DNA of 64,000 nucleotides from JASLBX01 sp036373915 (GTDB taxonomy: Bacteria > Actinomycetota > Actinomycetes > Jiangellales > Jiangellaceae), in the NCBI GenBank assembly GCA_036373915.1, contig DASUUU010000073.1, forward strand, positions 1 through 64,000. Direction: 5' to 3'. The position numbers and the translations under genes were made by a program. The notes under the pieces were generated by a model. That model was not told the origin of the DNA, did not search any database, and saw nothing but the letters and a program-made list of their open reading frames with translations. Below are positions 49,817 through 62,363 of this stretch, piece by piece; position 1 is the stretch's first letter, and each line of letters opens with the position of its first letter.

Positions 49817-51878
49817 ATGGCGAGCAGCGTCTTCGTTGCCTCGGCCGAGGGCGAATCAGGCAAGTCAACGGTCGCACTCGGCCTGCTCGAACTGCTCACC
49901 GGGCGGGTCGGCCGGGTGGGCGTGTTCCGCCCCATCGTGCGGTCCGACAGCCGGCCGGACTACGTCCTGGAGATGCTGCTCGGTCAGGAGGGCGTGGACA
50001 TTCCTTACGCCAAGGCGGCCGGTGTCACCTACGAGGACGTTCATGCCGACCCGGATGCCGCGCTCACGACCATCGTCGAGCGCTATCACGTGATCGCCGA
50101 CCAGTACGACGCCATCGTGATCGTCGGCAGCGACTACACCGACGTCGCCAGCCCGACCGAGTTGTCGTACAACGCGCGTATCGCGGTCAATCTCGGGGCG
50201 CCGGTCCTGCTCGTGGTCGGCGGTCAGAGCCGGTCCGCTGCCGAGATCCGTGCCGTCGCAGACATGGCCGCCACCGAGCTCGCGGCCAACTACGGCAAGC
50301 TGCTGGCGATCATCGCCAATCGGGTCGACCCCGGCGAGCTGGACTCGGTAACGGCCGCCTTGACCGGCAAGGTGCCGGGTTATGCCATTCCCGCAGAGCC
50401 CTTCCTTACCGCGCCCGCCATCGCAGACCTGAAGGCGGCGTGCAGCGGCGTTCTCGTGAGCGGTGACGCGCAACTGCTCGACCGCGAGGCACTGGGTCTG
50501 CTCATCGGCGCCATGACTCTGCCCAATGTGCTCGACCGGCTGGTCGACGGTGGTGTCGTCGTCACGCCGGGCGACCGCGCAGACGTCCTGCTCGGGGTTC
50601 TGATGGCCCACGCCTCCCAGACATTTCCGTCCTTGTCCGGTGTCGTGCTCACCGGCGGCCTGCAACCGCCCGCAGCCGTCATCAGGCTGCTCGAGGGCGT
50701 CGATACCCGGCTGCCGGTCATCCTCGCCGAAACGGACACCTTCGAGACCGCCACCAGGCTGGCGGCCACGCGTGGGCGGGTGTCTCGCGACTCTCCGCGC
50801 AAGGTGGAGGTCGCCCGCTCGTTGTTCGCGTCGCACGTCGACGGCGCCGCACTGTCGGCACAGCTGGACGTCGCCCGCAGCGAGGTCGTCACGCCGCTGA
50901 TGTTCGAGTACGAACTGCTGGACCGGGCCAGAGCCGCCGGCCAGCACATCGTCCTGCCGGAGGGAGACGAGGAGCGCATCCTGCGGGCGGCGGACAGCCT
51001 GCTGCGCCGATCCGTCGCCGAGCTGACGCTGCTCGGCGACCCCGCGGCGGTACGTGCGAAGGCGCAGCAACTCGGCCTCGATATCGCCGCGGCCCAGGTG
51101 CTCGACCCGTACGATCCCAGCCTCCGCGAGCGTTTCGCGACCGAGTACGCGCGGCTGCGCGCCCACAAGGGTATGACCGTCGAGGCCGCGCGAGACGTCG
51201 TGGTCGACGTCTCGTACTTCGGCACCATGATGGTGCTGCTCGGAATGGCCGACGGCATGGTGTCCGGATCCGTGCACACGACCGCGCACACCATCCGCCC
51301 GGCCTTCGAGGTCATCAAGACCTCGCCTGGGGTGTCGGTCGTGTCCAGCGTGTTCTTCATGGCCCTGCGCGACCGGGTGCTGGTCTACGGCGACTGCGCG
51401 GTCGTCCCGGACCCCACTGCGGACCAGCTTGCCGACATAGCCATCTCGTCCGCCGCGACCGCCGCCCAGTTCGGCATCGAACCGCGGGTGGCGATGCTGT
51501 CGTACTCGACCGGCGAGTCCGGATCCGGAGCCGACGTCGACAAGGTTCGCGAGGCGACGTCCCTGGTTCGGGCCCGCGAGCCCGGCATGTCGGTCGAGGG
51601 GCCGATCCAGTACGACGCCGCCATCGACGCGTCGGTCGCGCGGACCAAGTTGCCCGGCAGTGATGTGGCCGGGCGCGCCACCGTCTTCATCTTCCCCGAC
51701 CTCAATACCGGCAACAACACCTACAAGGCGGTCCAGCGCTCCGCGGGCGCCGTGGCCATCGGACCGGTCCTTCAGGGACTCCGCAAACCGGTCAACGACC
51801 TCTCGCGGGGCGCGACCGTCCGCGACATCGTCAACACAGTGGCGATCACCGCCATCCAGGCCGCCACCGGAGGCGGCG

Positions 51879-51886
<8 letters not shown>
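49817..51886 (+). CDS. pta: Phosphate acetyltransferase, long form
   Basis: 689 aa. An N-terminal P-loop/DRTGG-type regulatory part (VFVASAEGESGKSTVALGLLELL and the region around VLLGVLMAHASQTFPSLSG) is followed by the catalytic PTA_PTB domain from about residue 370 (HIVLPEGDEERILRAAD, TTAHTIRPAFEVI, MLSYSTGESGSG, FIFPDLNTGNNTYKAVQR). It converts acetyl-CoA and acetyl phosphate. ATG 49817 has TAGGCT 7 nt upstream (leaderless). It overlaps ackA by 8 nt. Confidence 0.96.
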
Positions 51887-53072
<1,186 letters not shown>

Positions 53073-53078
53073 GCGAGC

Positions 53079-54740
53079 TCAGGCGCCCCGCAGGACGGCG
53101 TGCACGGACTGAACCGCGGCCGAACCTTCGCCTACGGCCGAGGCGACGCGCTTCATCGACATCGAGCGGACGTCGCCGACGGCGAACACACCCGGCTGGC
53201 TCGTTTCCAGCAGGTACGGGTCCCGCTCGAGTGACCAGTATTCGGGTTTCAGCTGCGGCCCTGTGATGACGAATCCGTGCGCATCCCGGACCACCTGCCC
53301 GTCCAGCCAATCGGTCCGCGGTCGGGCGCCGATGAAGACGAAGAGCCCGGCAGCGGTCAGCTCCTCGGTGGTCCCGTCGGTGGATTCGAGCAGCACCGCG
53401 GACAGCCGGTCGCGCCCGCTCACAGCGGCGATTCGGGTGCGGGTCCGTGTGACGATGTTGTCGGTACGTTCGATGCGGTCGATGAGGTAGCGGGACATCC
53501 GCTCGTCGAGGCTGGCCGCCCGGACGACGATCACGACCCGCTCCGCCGTCTGCGCGAGGTGAAGTGCGGCCTGGCCCGCCGAGTTGGCGCCACCTACGAT
53601 CACGACGTTCTCGCCCTTCCAGGCGTCGGGTTCGAAGGTGCTTGCCCCGTAGTACACGCCGGCGCCGGTCAGCTCATCCGCGCCCGCCGCATCGAGCCGC
53701 TGGTATTGGACGCCGGTGGCCAGGATCACCGAACCGCAGAGCACCTCACGTCCGTCGTCCAACACCACCATGTGCTGCGGATACGCGTCCTTGAGCCGCA
53801 CGGCGCGGCGGGGTGAGACCAAGACCGAACCGAAGCGCCGCGCCTGCGCCAGCGCCCGGCGGGCGAGCTCTGCTCCGGACACTCCCCGGGGGAAGCCCAG
53901 GTAATTCTCGATCCGCGAGCTCAGTGCGGCCTGACCGCCCGGCGCCTCGGCTTCGATGATCAGCGTCCGCAGGCCCTCCGAACCACCGTAGACGGCGGCC
54001 GCCAGGCCAGCCGGCCCGGCGCCGACGACGATCAAGTCGTGGTAGTCCACATCCGGTGTCCCGGACAGGCCGAGCGCTTCGGCGACCTCCACCGGGCTCG
54101 GATCGATCAATACGCGGCCGTCGTCGAGCAGCAGTACTGGCAGCCTCGGCGCCGCCCCGGCAGCCGCCAGCAAAGCACCAGCCTCGGGCAGCTCGGCGTC
54201 GACCCAGCGGAACGCCACGAGATTCCGGGCGAGGTACTCGCGCAACCGGTGCGATTCCGCGGTCCAGCGCTCGCCGATCAGGCGGATACCGCTCTCGGGC
54301 CGCGGCCGAGTCGCGTTCCACTCCTCGAGCAACTCGTCGACGACCGGGTAGAGGTGTTGATCGGGCGGATCCCACGGCTTGAGGATGTAGTGGTCGAGCG
54401 ACACCTCGTTGATCGCCGCAATCGCAGCGTCCGTATCGGCGTACGCGGTGAGCAGCACGGAGCGCATGTGCGGCTGGAGCCGTTTGGCCGCGGCGAGCAG
54501 ATCCGTGCCCGTTTGCACCGGCATCCGCTGGTCGGCCACCATCACAGCGACCGGGATGCCGCGTCGCGTCGCCCGCTCGACGATCTCCATGGCATCCGGT
54601 CCCGATCCGGCTCCAACGATCCGGTAGCTACGGCCGTACCGAGCTCGCAGGTCCGCGACGACGGCCTCCAGGACGGGCGCGTCGTCATCGACGCTGACCA
54701 GCAACGGCACGACGGGTTGCGCAGGTGCATCAGCCGTCAT
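53079..54740 (-). CDS. Receiver domain fused to a thioredoxin-reductase-like flavoprotein lacking redox cysteines
   Basis: 553 aa. Residues 10-130 are a response-regulator receiver (SVDDDAPVLEAV, phospho-acceptor Asp70 in VADQRMP, Lys in ILKPW). Residues 150-235 are a degenerate glutaredoxin-like segment (RLIGERWTAESHRLREYL) with no Cys. The rest is a pyridine-nucleotide/FAD oxidoreductase (DLIVVGAGPAGLAAAVYGG, VVIVGGANSAGQAALHL, GVFAVGDVR). At the TrxB CxxC position it reads GASTFE. The single cysteine in the protein is in EVLCGS. Last gene of the phosphorelay operon, overlapping the kinase gene by 11 nt. Confidence 0.9.
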   Translation of the reverse strand: MTADAPAQPVVPLLVSVDDDAPVLEAVVADLRARYGRSYRIVGAGSGPDAMEIVERATRRGIPVAVMVADQRMPVQTGTDLLAAAKRLQPHMRSVLLTAYADTDAAIAAINEVSLDHYILKPWDPPDQHLYPVVDELLEEWNATRPRPESGIRLIGERWTAESHRLREYLARNLVAFRWVDAELPEAGALLAAAGAAPRLPVLLLDDGRVLIDPSPVEVAEALGLSGTPDVDYHDLIVVGAGPAGLAAAVYGGSEGLRTLIIEAEAPGGQAALSSRIENYLGFPRGVSGAELARRALAQARRFGSVLVSPRRAVRLKDAYPQHMVVLDDGREVLCGSVILATGVQYQRLDAAGADELTGAGVYYGASTFEPDAWKGENVVIVGGANSAGQAALHLAQTAERVVIVVRAASLDERMSRYLIDRIERTDNIVTRTRTRIAAVSGRDRLSAVLLESTDGTTEELTAAGLFVFIGARPRTDWLDGQVVRDAHGFVITGPQLKPEYWSLERDPYLLETSQPGVFAVGDVRSMSMKRVASAVGEGSAAVQSVHAVLRGA

Positions 54741-56125
54741 CGGATCTCCTCGCTGGTGGTCTCGCCGGAAGTTCGGCCGAGAACACCGTGTCGCTCGGCT
54801 GGGACCGGACCGTCAGCCGGCCGCCGTGGACGTCGGTCACGATCTGGTGCGAGATTGACAGGCCCAATCCGGTGCCCTGGCCCGGGGGCTTGGTCGTCAC
54901 GAAGGGATCGAAGACGCGGCCCAGCAGGTCCTCCGGAATGCCCGGGCCGTCGTCGGCGACCTCGACCACGACCCCGTTATCGACACGTTGGGTGCGCACG
55001 GTGATCCGGCCGGTCTCGCCCACCGCCGCTATCGCGTTGTCCAGCAGGTTCGTCCATACCTGGTTGAGCTGGCCGCCGTACGCCGACACAGCCGGTAGAT
55101 CCGCGGCGTACTCACGGACGACCGTGACACCGGGCGGCAGCCTGTGCTGGAGGATCGTCAGGGTGTCGTCGAGCCCGGCGTGGATGTCCACGTCCTGCTG
55201 CGGAGCCCGATCCAGGTATGCGTAGCCGCGCAGCGCCGCGGTGAGCTCTGCGATGCGGCCGATGCTGTCGGTGATCTGGCGCGCTGCCGCGCCGAGCGCC
55301 GACCGCACACCGAACCAGGCGACGGCTAGGTCCGCCCCACTGCCGAGATCGGCCAGCACAGCGGCGGCGTCATCGGCCGTGACGCCGGCAGCGACCAGGT
55401 CCCCGGCTCTGGTCCAGGCCTCAGATACGGCGTGGCGCTGAAGGCGGGCCGATACGTCAGCCACCTGGTCCTCGCGCTCTGCCGCCGATAGCCGAACCGG
55501 ATCGGCAGCGACTACGTGGTCGAAGGCGCTGATCAGCCGGGCGGCGTCAGGACGCTCGACCAGCCGGGCCAAGATGTCGTCGGCAGCGCCGAGCGACCCG
55601 CCGAGCCGCCGTGCAGTGCTCAACGCTGCCGCCGCCGGGTTGTTCAGCTCGTGCCCGAGCCCGGCGCTCAGCCGGCCCAACATCGCCAGCCGCTCCTGTT
55701 GGCGCATGGCGAGCTCTTGCCGCAGGTAATCCTGCTCGACCCCTCGGAGGCGGGCCTGTTCGAGCGCGGTACGTATCCGGACGCTGAAGATCACCGGGTC
55801 GAATGGCTTGGGCAGGCAGTCGATCGCGCCCATCTCGATAGCCCGGGCGATGTCCTCGGTGGCCTCGACCGCGGAGATGACCAGCACCGGGATGTCGCGC
55901 ATGGCCGGATCGCGGGCCATCGCGGCCAGCACGTCGAACCCGTCCATCTCCGGCATAAGCAGGTCGAGCAGCACCATGTCGATGTGCTGGGCTGCCAGTA
56001 CGTCCAGCGCCGCACGGCCGTTCTCGGCCTGGAGAACCCGATGACCTTCGCGCTCGACACCTTTGGCCAGCGCGAGCCGGTTCACCAGCGTGTCCTCCAC
56101 CACAAGGACCGTCGCGGGCCCGCCG

Positions 56126-56136
<11 letters not shown>
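54730..56136 (-). CDS. Receiver-histidine kinase fusion
   Basis: 468 aa soluble kinase. REC at residues 8-125 (VLVVEDTLVNR, phospho-acceptor Asp58 in LLDLLMPEMDG, Lys110 in LPKPFDP). A short coiled coil leads to the H-box AGLGHELNNPAAAA (His162). The C-terminal HATPase_c has NQVWTNLLDNAIAAV, VADDGPGIP, DPFVTTKPPGQGTGLGLSIS. There is no membrane segment, so it takes its signal through its REC, presumably from the hybrid kinase upstream. Overlaps that gene by 11 nt and the flavoprotein gene by 11 nt. Confidence 0.92.
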
Positions 56137-58624
<2,488 letters not shown>

Positions 58625-58626
58625 GG

Positions 58627-59346
58627 CTACCGTTCCTCTCCGCTCAGCATTCGCTTGAGTTCCGCAGCGTCGGCGGCCAACTGCCGGTAGTACCCGGTTC
58701 CCGTGACCTCGGCGGCCTGCTCGCCAACCCGGCGCCGGTCGATCGCGATTCGAAGTTGAGCGAGCTCCTGCCGCAGAGCCGCCTCGCGGGCCTGCACCTC
58801 GGCCGCCATCCGGTGGAAAACGCGGGCCAGGAGGCCCAGTGCATCTTTCCGTGCGACGACCGGCTGCAACTCCATCGCGTCATAGCGTCCGTCCTCCAAC
58901 GCTTCCGCCGCGGCGATGACCCGCTCCACCTGTCTGAGGTGATCGAGTTCGACGTCACGCAGCCGCTTGGTCGCCAGCGAGGTCGTGAGTCGAGCTCGCA
59001 ACACCTCTCGGTCGAACGGTTTGATCAGGTAATCGGTGGCGCCCAGCTCGATGCACCGAACCAGGCTCGCCTGGTCCTCGACCGCGGAGACCACGATGAC
59101 CGGTACGTGAGCCAGGTCAGGGATGGCCTTGATCCGGCGCAGCGTTTCGAAGCCGTCCATGACCGGCATCAGCAGATCGAGGAGTACGAGATCCGCGGCC
59201 TCGACAGCAAGTGTGGCCAGTGCGGACTTGCCGTCCTGCGTGGTTCGCACGTCGTAACCGAGCTGCGCGATCGCCCGAGCCAGCAGCCCACGGTCGATGG
59301 CGGTGTCGTCGACGACCAGTACCTTTCCACCTTCTCGGTCAGTCAT
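58627..59346 (-). CDS. Response regulator with coiled-coil output
   Basis: 239 aa. N-terminal receiver (VLVVDDTAIDRG, acceptor Asp57 in LVLLDLLMPVMDG, Lys in YLIKPFD). The C-terminal 110 residues are helical and heptad-like (RLRDVELDHLRQVERVIAAAEAL, EVQAREAALRQELAQLRIAI) with no DNA-binding or enzymatic domain. It probably works as an adaptor or phosphate shuttle inside the relay. ATG 59346 lies within the end of the permease-like gene (overlap 8 nt). Confidence 0.88.
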   Translation of the reverse strand: MTDREGGKVLVVDDTAIDRGLLARAIAQLGYDVRTTQDGKSALATLAVEAADLVLLDLLMPVMDGFETLRRIKAIPDLAHVPVIVVSAVEDQASLVRCIELGATDYLIKPFDREVLRARLTTSLATKRLRDVELDHLRQVERVIAAAEALEDGRYDAMELQPVVARKDALGLLARVFHRMAAEVQAREAALRQELAQLRIAIDRRRVGEQAAEVTGTGYYRQLAADAAELKRMLSGEER

Positions 59347-61540
59347 CACGGTTCCTCTGACCGCTCCGTCCCTCCGGCAGCTCGATGATGAGTCCCCCGC
59401 CGTCCGGAAGGGGCATGAGGCTCTCGCCCTGGACGCGTCGCGTCGTCGACTGTCCCGCAGCCGAGTCGAGCGAGAGCCGCACGGTGAGCGGTCCGGATTC
59501 TCCGACCGTGTCGACCTCGTGTGTCCAGAGCCTGAGCTGATCGATTCCCTCGGCCGCCAGGTCGACGGTTACGGTCGTTGTCCGCCGGGGTAGATCGACC
59601 GCGCCCCTCCGATCTGGCGGCAAGGAGTCATGACCGTTGGCGATGACAGGCACGGTGGCAGGCGCTCCGCTTGCCATGACACGTAGCCGGTACCGCGCTT
59701 GATCGCGATCGCGCCGTAGCTCCACGCTGAGCAGCGGGCGCATGGCATCGGTGTGGAGTACGTATCCGGTGAGCGCCAGTCCGATCACGGCCGCCGCGGC
59801 GGCGGAAACCCGGGCGACAGATGACGTCCAGATCACCGCAGCGTGCGCCACCAGTGCCAGCACGAACACCGCGTACACGGCCACGCTCAGCGTGCGACTC
59901 GCCAGCCACCTTGCCGGGGGCTCCGGTACGCCATCACCGCGCCGTTGTGCGGAGGCGAAGAGCAGGACTGGAATCACACCCGCGATGAACGGGACGGCGA
60001 GCGTGCCGGCGGCGCTCAGTGACCCGGTGAACGATTCACGATTGGTCATCAGCAGCGCTTCGGCGACGGCGAACACTGCCACGAGCGGGCCGATGGCAGC
60101 CAGCCGGGCAGCACGACCATCACCACGAATCAGCTCACGCGCTTGAAAGTGGAGCCCGAGCGAAAAATGCACGGCGGCCATGCCCATGGCCAGGACCACG
60201 AAGATCGACCCAACCGCGAGGACCAGTGGGCCGGTGGCATCGGCGAGCGGTTCGAGCACCGTTCCGCGCTCGTCGGCCAGCCCGGCAGGCGCTACCGCCC
60301 CGGTGACGGCGAACGTCCATACCGAGTACAAGGCCGCAGCGGTGATCATGCCGGCAATGGCGCCGCGCAGCAGCGACCGCCCGCCGGGCTCGCGGCGCAG
60401 CACGACCCGCGCACAGTTCGCGACCGAGGTATGACCGAAGAATGCAAGCAGCACGACCCCGAACGCCGCCGCCGCCACGGTGGGGTCGAACGACTGCCCG
60501 GCCGAGCCGGCGACCTCGGTCAGGTTGGCCGGGTCGAGATCGGCGAAGGCGAGTCCGGACAGCACCAGCAAGATCACCACGTTGACGCTCCCGACAAGGA
60601 GCGCCGACGCCACCGTGGCGTCCAGCCGGCCACGCCAGACGAAGCCGGCGGTCACAACGAACAGCACGAGCGCCCAGCCGGGTGCCGGCACGCCGGTGGC
60701 CGCGTCGAGCACCGACGAGAAGCCGACGTAGTAGGCGAGCAGTGCGACCACCGCAATGGCGACCATGGCGACGGACAGCACAACCCGGGCGCCGGCCCCC
60801 AGGTAGCGGCCGACGACCTGGCCGAGATACGCGCCGCCCCAGCGGACCGGCCCGGTCCGGGTCAGCGACTCGGCGATCTTCGCCACGGTGACGACATTGA
60901 CCGCACCCATCAACACGATCAGGACCACGCCGGCCAGCGGGCCGACGCCGGATAAGGCGATCGGCAACGCGAGAACGCCGGCCCCGACGGTCTGGGTCAG
61001 GGTCAGCCCGAATGACGTCCAGAATGGCGAGAGGTGGTCGAGCCTAGCCACCAGGCGTGCTTGCGCCCACCGCATGCGCTCCCGCCACCCGATCCGGCCG
61101 GCCCACAACTGGGCTGGAGTGAGGCCATACCGGGTCTGCAGCGCGTCGGCGACGTTCGCGTCTCCGAGTCCCAGGACAGCTCGCAGGGCACGCACGTCGG
61201 ACTCCCGGGCCGGGTACTTCACCGCAAGCCGGTGAGCGAGGTCGGCGCGGGTACCGGCGTCCGCCGGGATGATGTGGGCAAGGGCGGCGACGAACCGCTC
61301 CAGGTCCTGAATCCGAACCGGCGCGGGTGGTACCTCTCGGCCCGAGGCGAGCGCCGCCAGGAGTCCTTGCCCCCTCGCCTCGACCAGGTCGTCGCAGATG
61401 GCCGGGGCCGTCGCGTCCGCTGCGCGTTGCGCCAGGTAGGCGACTCGGCTCTCGACGGCGAACAGCAGGGTGCTTGCCCGCCGGCCACCCAGCCCACCAA
61501 GCAGCTGTTCGCGCGACACGACCTCCGGCGGTTCACTCAT
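59339..61540 (-). CDS. APC-type permease-like protein with soluble N- and C-terminal domains
   Basis: 733 aa. Residues 1-165 form a soluble, helical domain of no known family (SREQLLGGLGGRRASTLLF, YGLTPAQLWAGRIGWRERM). About eleven membrane helices follow, resembling amino acid/aromatic amino acid permeases (LTQTVGAGVLALPIALSGVG early). The last 110 residues are a soluble beta-rich domain (TTTVTVDLAAEGIDQLRLW, GESLMPLPDGGGLIIELPEG). Encoded in a signalling operon, it may be a transporter that reports substrate flux, as SLC5-like sensor kinases do. ATG 61540; a GTG at 61549 is possible. Overlaps the MinD-like gene by 8 nt. Confidence 0.78.
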   Translation of the reverse strand: MSEPPEVVSREQLLGGLGGRRASTLLFAVESRVAYLAQRAADATAPAICDDLVEARGQGLLAALASGREVPPAPVRIQDLERFVAALAHIIPADAGTRADLAHRLAVKYPARESDVRALRAVLGLGDANVADALQTRYGLTPAQLWAGRIGWRERMRWAQARLVARLDHLSPFWTSFGLTLTQTVGAGVLALPIALSGVGPLAGVVLIVLMGAVNVVTVAKIAESLTRTGPVRWGGAYLGQVVGRYLGAGARVVLSVAMVAIAVVALLAYYVGFSSVLDAATGVPAPGWALVLFVVTAGFVWRGRLDATVASALLVGSVNVVILLVLSGLAFADLDPANLTEVAGSAGQSFDPTVAAAAFGVVLLAFFGHTSVANCARVVLRREPGGRSLLRGAIAGMITAAALYSVWTFAVTGAVAPAGLADERGTVLEPLADATGPLVLAVGSIFVVLAMGMAAVHFSLGLHFQARELIRGDGRAARLAAIGPLVAVFAVAEALLMTNRESFTGSLSAAGTLAVPFIAGVIPVLLFASAQRRGDGVPEPPARWLASRTLSVAVYAVFVLALVAHAAVIWTSSVARVSAAAAAVIGLALTGYVLHTDAMRPLLSVELRRDRDQARYRLRVMASGAPATVPVIANGHDSLPPDRRGAVDLPRRTTTVTVDLAAEGIDQLRLWTHEVDTVGESGPLTVRLSLDSAAGQSTTRRVQGESLMPLPDGGGLIIELPEGRSGQRNRDD

Positions 61541-62294
61541 GAGCGTCACCGTCGAGTACGTAGTCCGTTACCTCGCCGACTGCAGTGGTGAATGGATGTC
61601 CCGGGTAGAGCAACGTGAACACGTCCGCACTCGCCAGCGACATCACGGCATCGTCGTGGCGTATCAGCCCGACGACGGCCGCCCCGTAGGTCTTCTCGAC
61701 CGTGGCCCGCACGTGGCCGGGATCGAGCGCTGGCGGGACCTTGTTGACGACCAGCGCTCGTCGCGGCACGCCGAGGTCGTCGGCCACCTCGACGATCACT
61801 CCCGTGCCCTCGTAGTCCTGTTGGTCCGGACGCAGGACCATCAGCACGGTGTCCGAGATCACCAGGGCGAGCAGCGTCTCCTCGCCGAGTCCGGGGTGGG
61901 TATCGACCAGCAGGGTATCCAGGCCCAGCTCGTCGACCAGTTCACGCAACCCGCGGACCAGGCGCTGCGCGTCGTAACCATCACGAAGCACTCGGCTTAT
62001 CTCACCAGGTCGGACACTTGACGGCACCAGGTGGATCGAGCCCGCCAGTCCTTGTGGAGTCACATCGTGCGCAACCTCGCCGATCGCGCGGTCGGCGAAC
62101 AGGTGATCGTTCAGCGTCGCCTGGATCTGCGGACCGGCGAGGCCGAACAGCACGTGGATCCCTGGAGACTGGATATCGGTATCGACCACACCGACGTGCT
62201 GGCCTTGCTGGGCAAGCTGAACCGCGAGGTTGGCGGTCAGGTTGGACTTACCGGTCCCGCCCCGGAAGGAGTGGATAGAGACGACGCGGACCAT
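61533..62294 (-). CDS. MinD/ParA-like ATPase
   Basis: 253 aa SIMIBI-class P-loop ATPase. The P-loop reads FRGGTGKSNLTANLAV: the second lysine (Lys16) is present but the signature lysine of the deviant Walker A (KGGxGKS) is Arg11. Then VVDTDIQSPGIHVLFGL and LLVDTHPGLGEETLLAL. No C-terminal membrane-targeting helix is evident. First gene of the six-gene signalling operon; a deoA terminator lies just upstream, so its promoter must be in or near 62302-62351 or read through. Its role may be spatial placement of the membrane complex. Confidence 0.88.
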   Translation of the reverse strand: MVRVVSIHSFRGGTGKSNLTANLAVQLAQQGQHVGVVDTDIQSPGIHVLFGLAGPQIQATLNDHLFADRAIGEVAHDVTPQGLAGSIHLVPSSVRPGEISRVLRDGYDAQRLVRGLRELVDELGLDTLLVDTHPGLGEETLLALVISDTVLMVLRPDQQDYEGTGVIVEVADDLGVPRRALVVNKVPPALDPGHVRATVEKTYGAAVVGLIRHDDAVMSLASADVFTLLYPGHPFTTAVGEVTDYVLDGDAHE

Positions 62295-62301
62295 GTCAGC
62301 A

Positions 62302-62351
62302 CCCCCGGCCGCAGCGTGGATTCAGCGTACCCCTCCACGCTTGACCGGGGG
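62302..62351 (-). terminator. Hairpin terminator after deoA
   Basis: CCCCCGG (62302-62308) pairs with CCGGGGG (62345-62351) and AGCGTGGA (62313-62320) with TCCACGCT (62334-62341). It lies between the deoA stop (62364) and the MinD-like start (62294) and marks the end of the deoA transcript. Confidence 0.8.
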
Positions 62352-62363
62352 AACCCCTGATGA

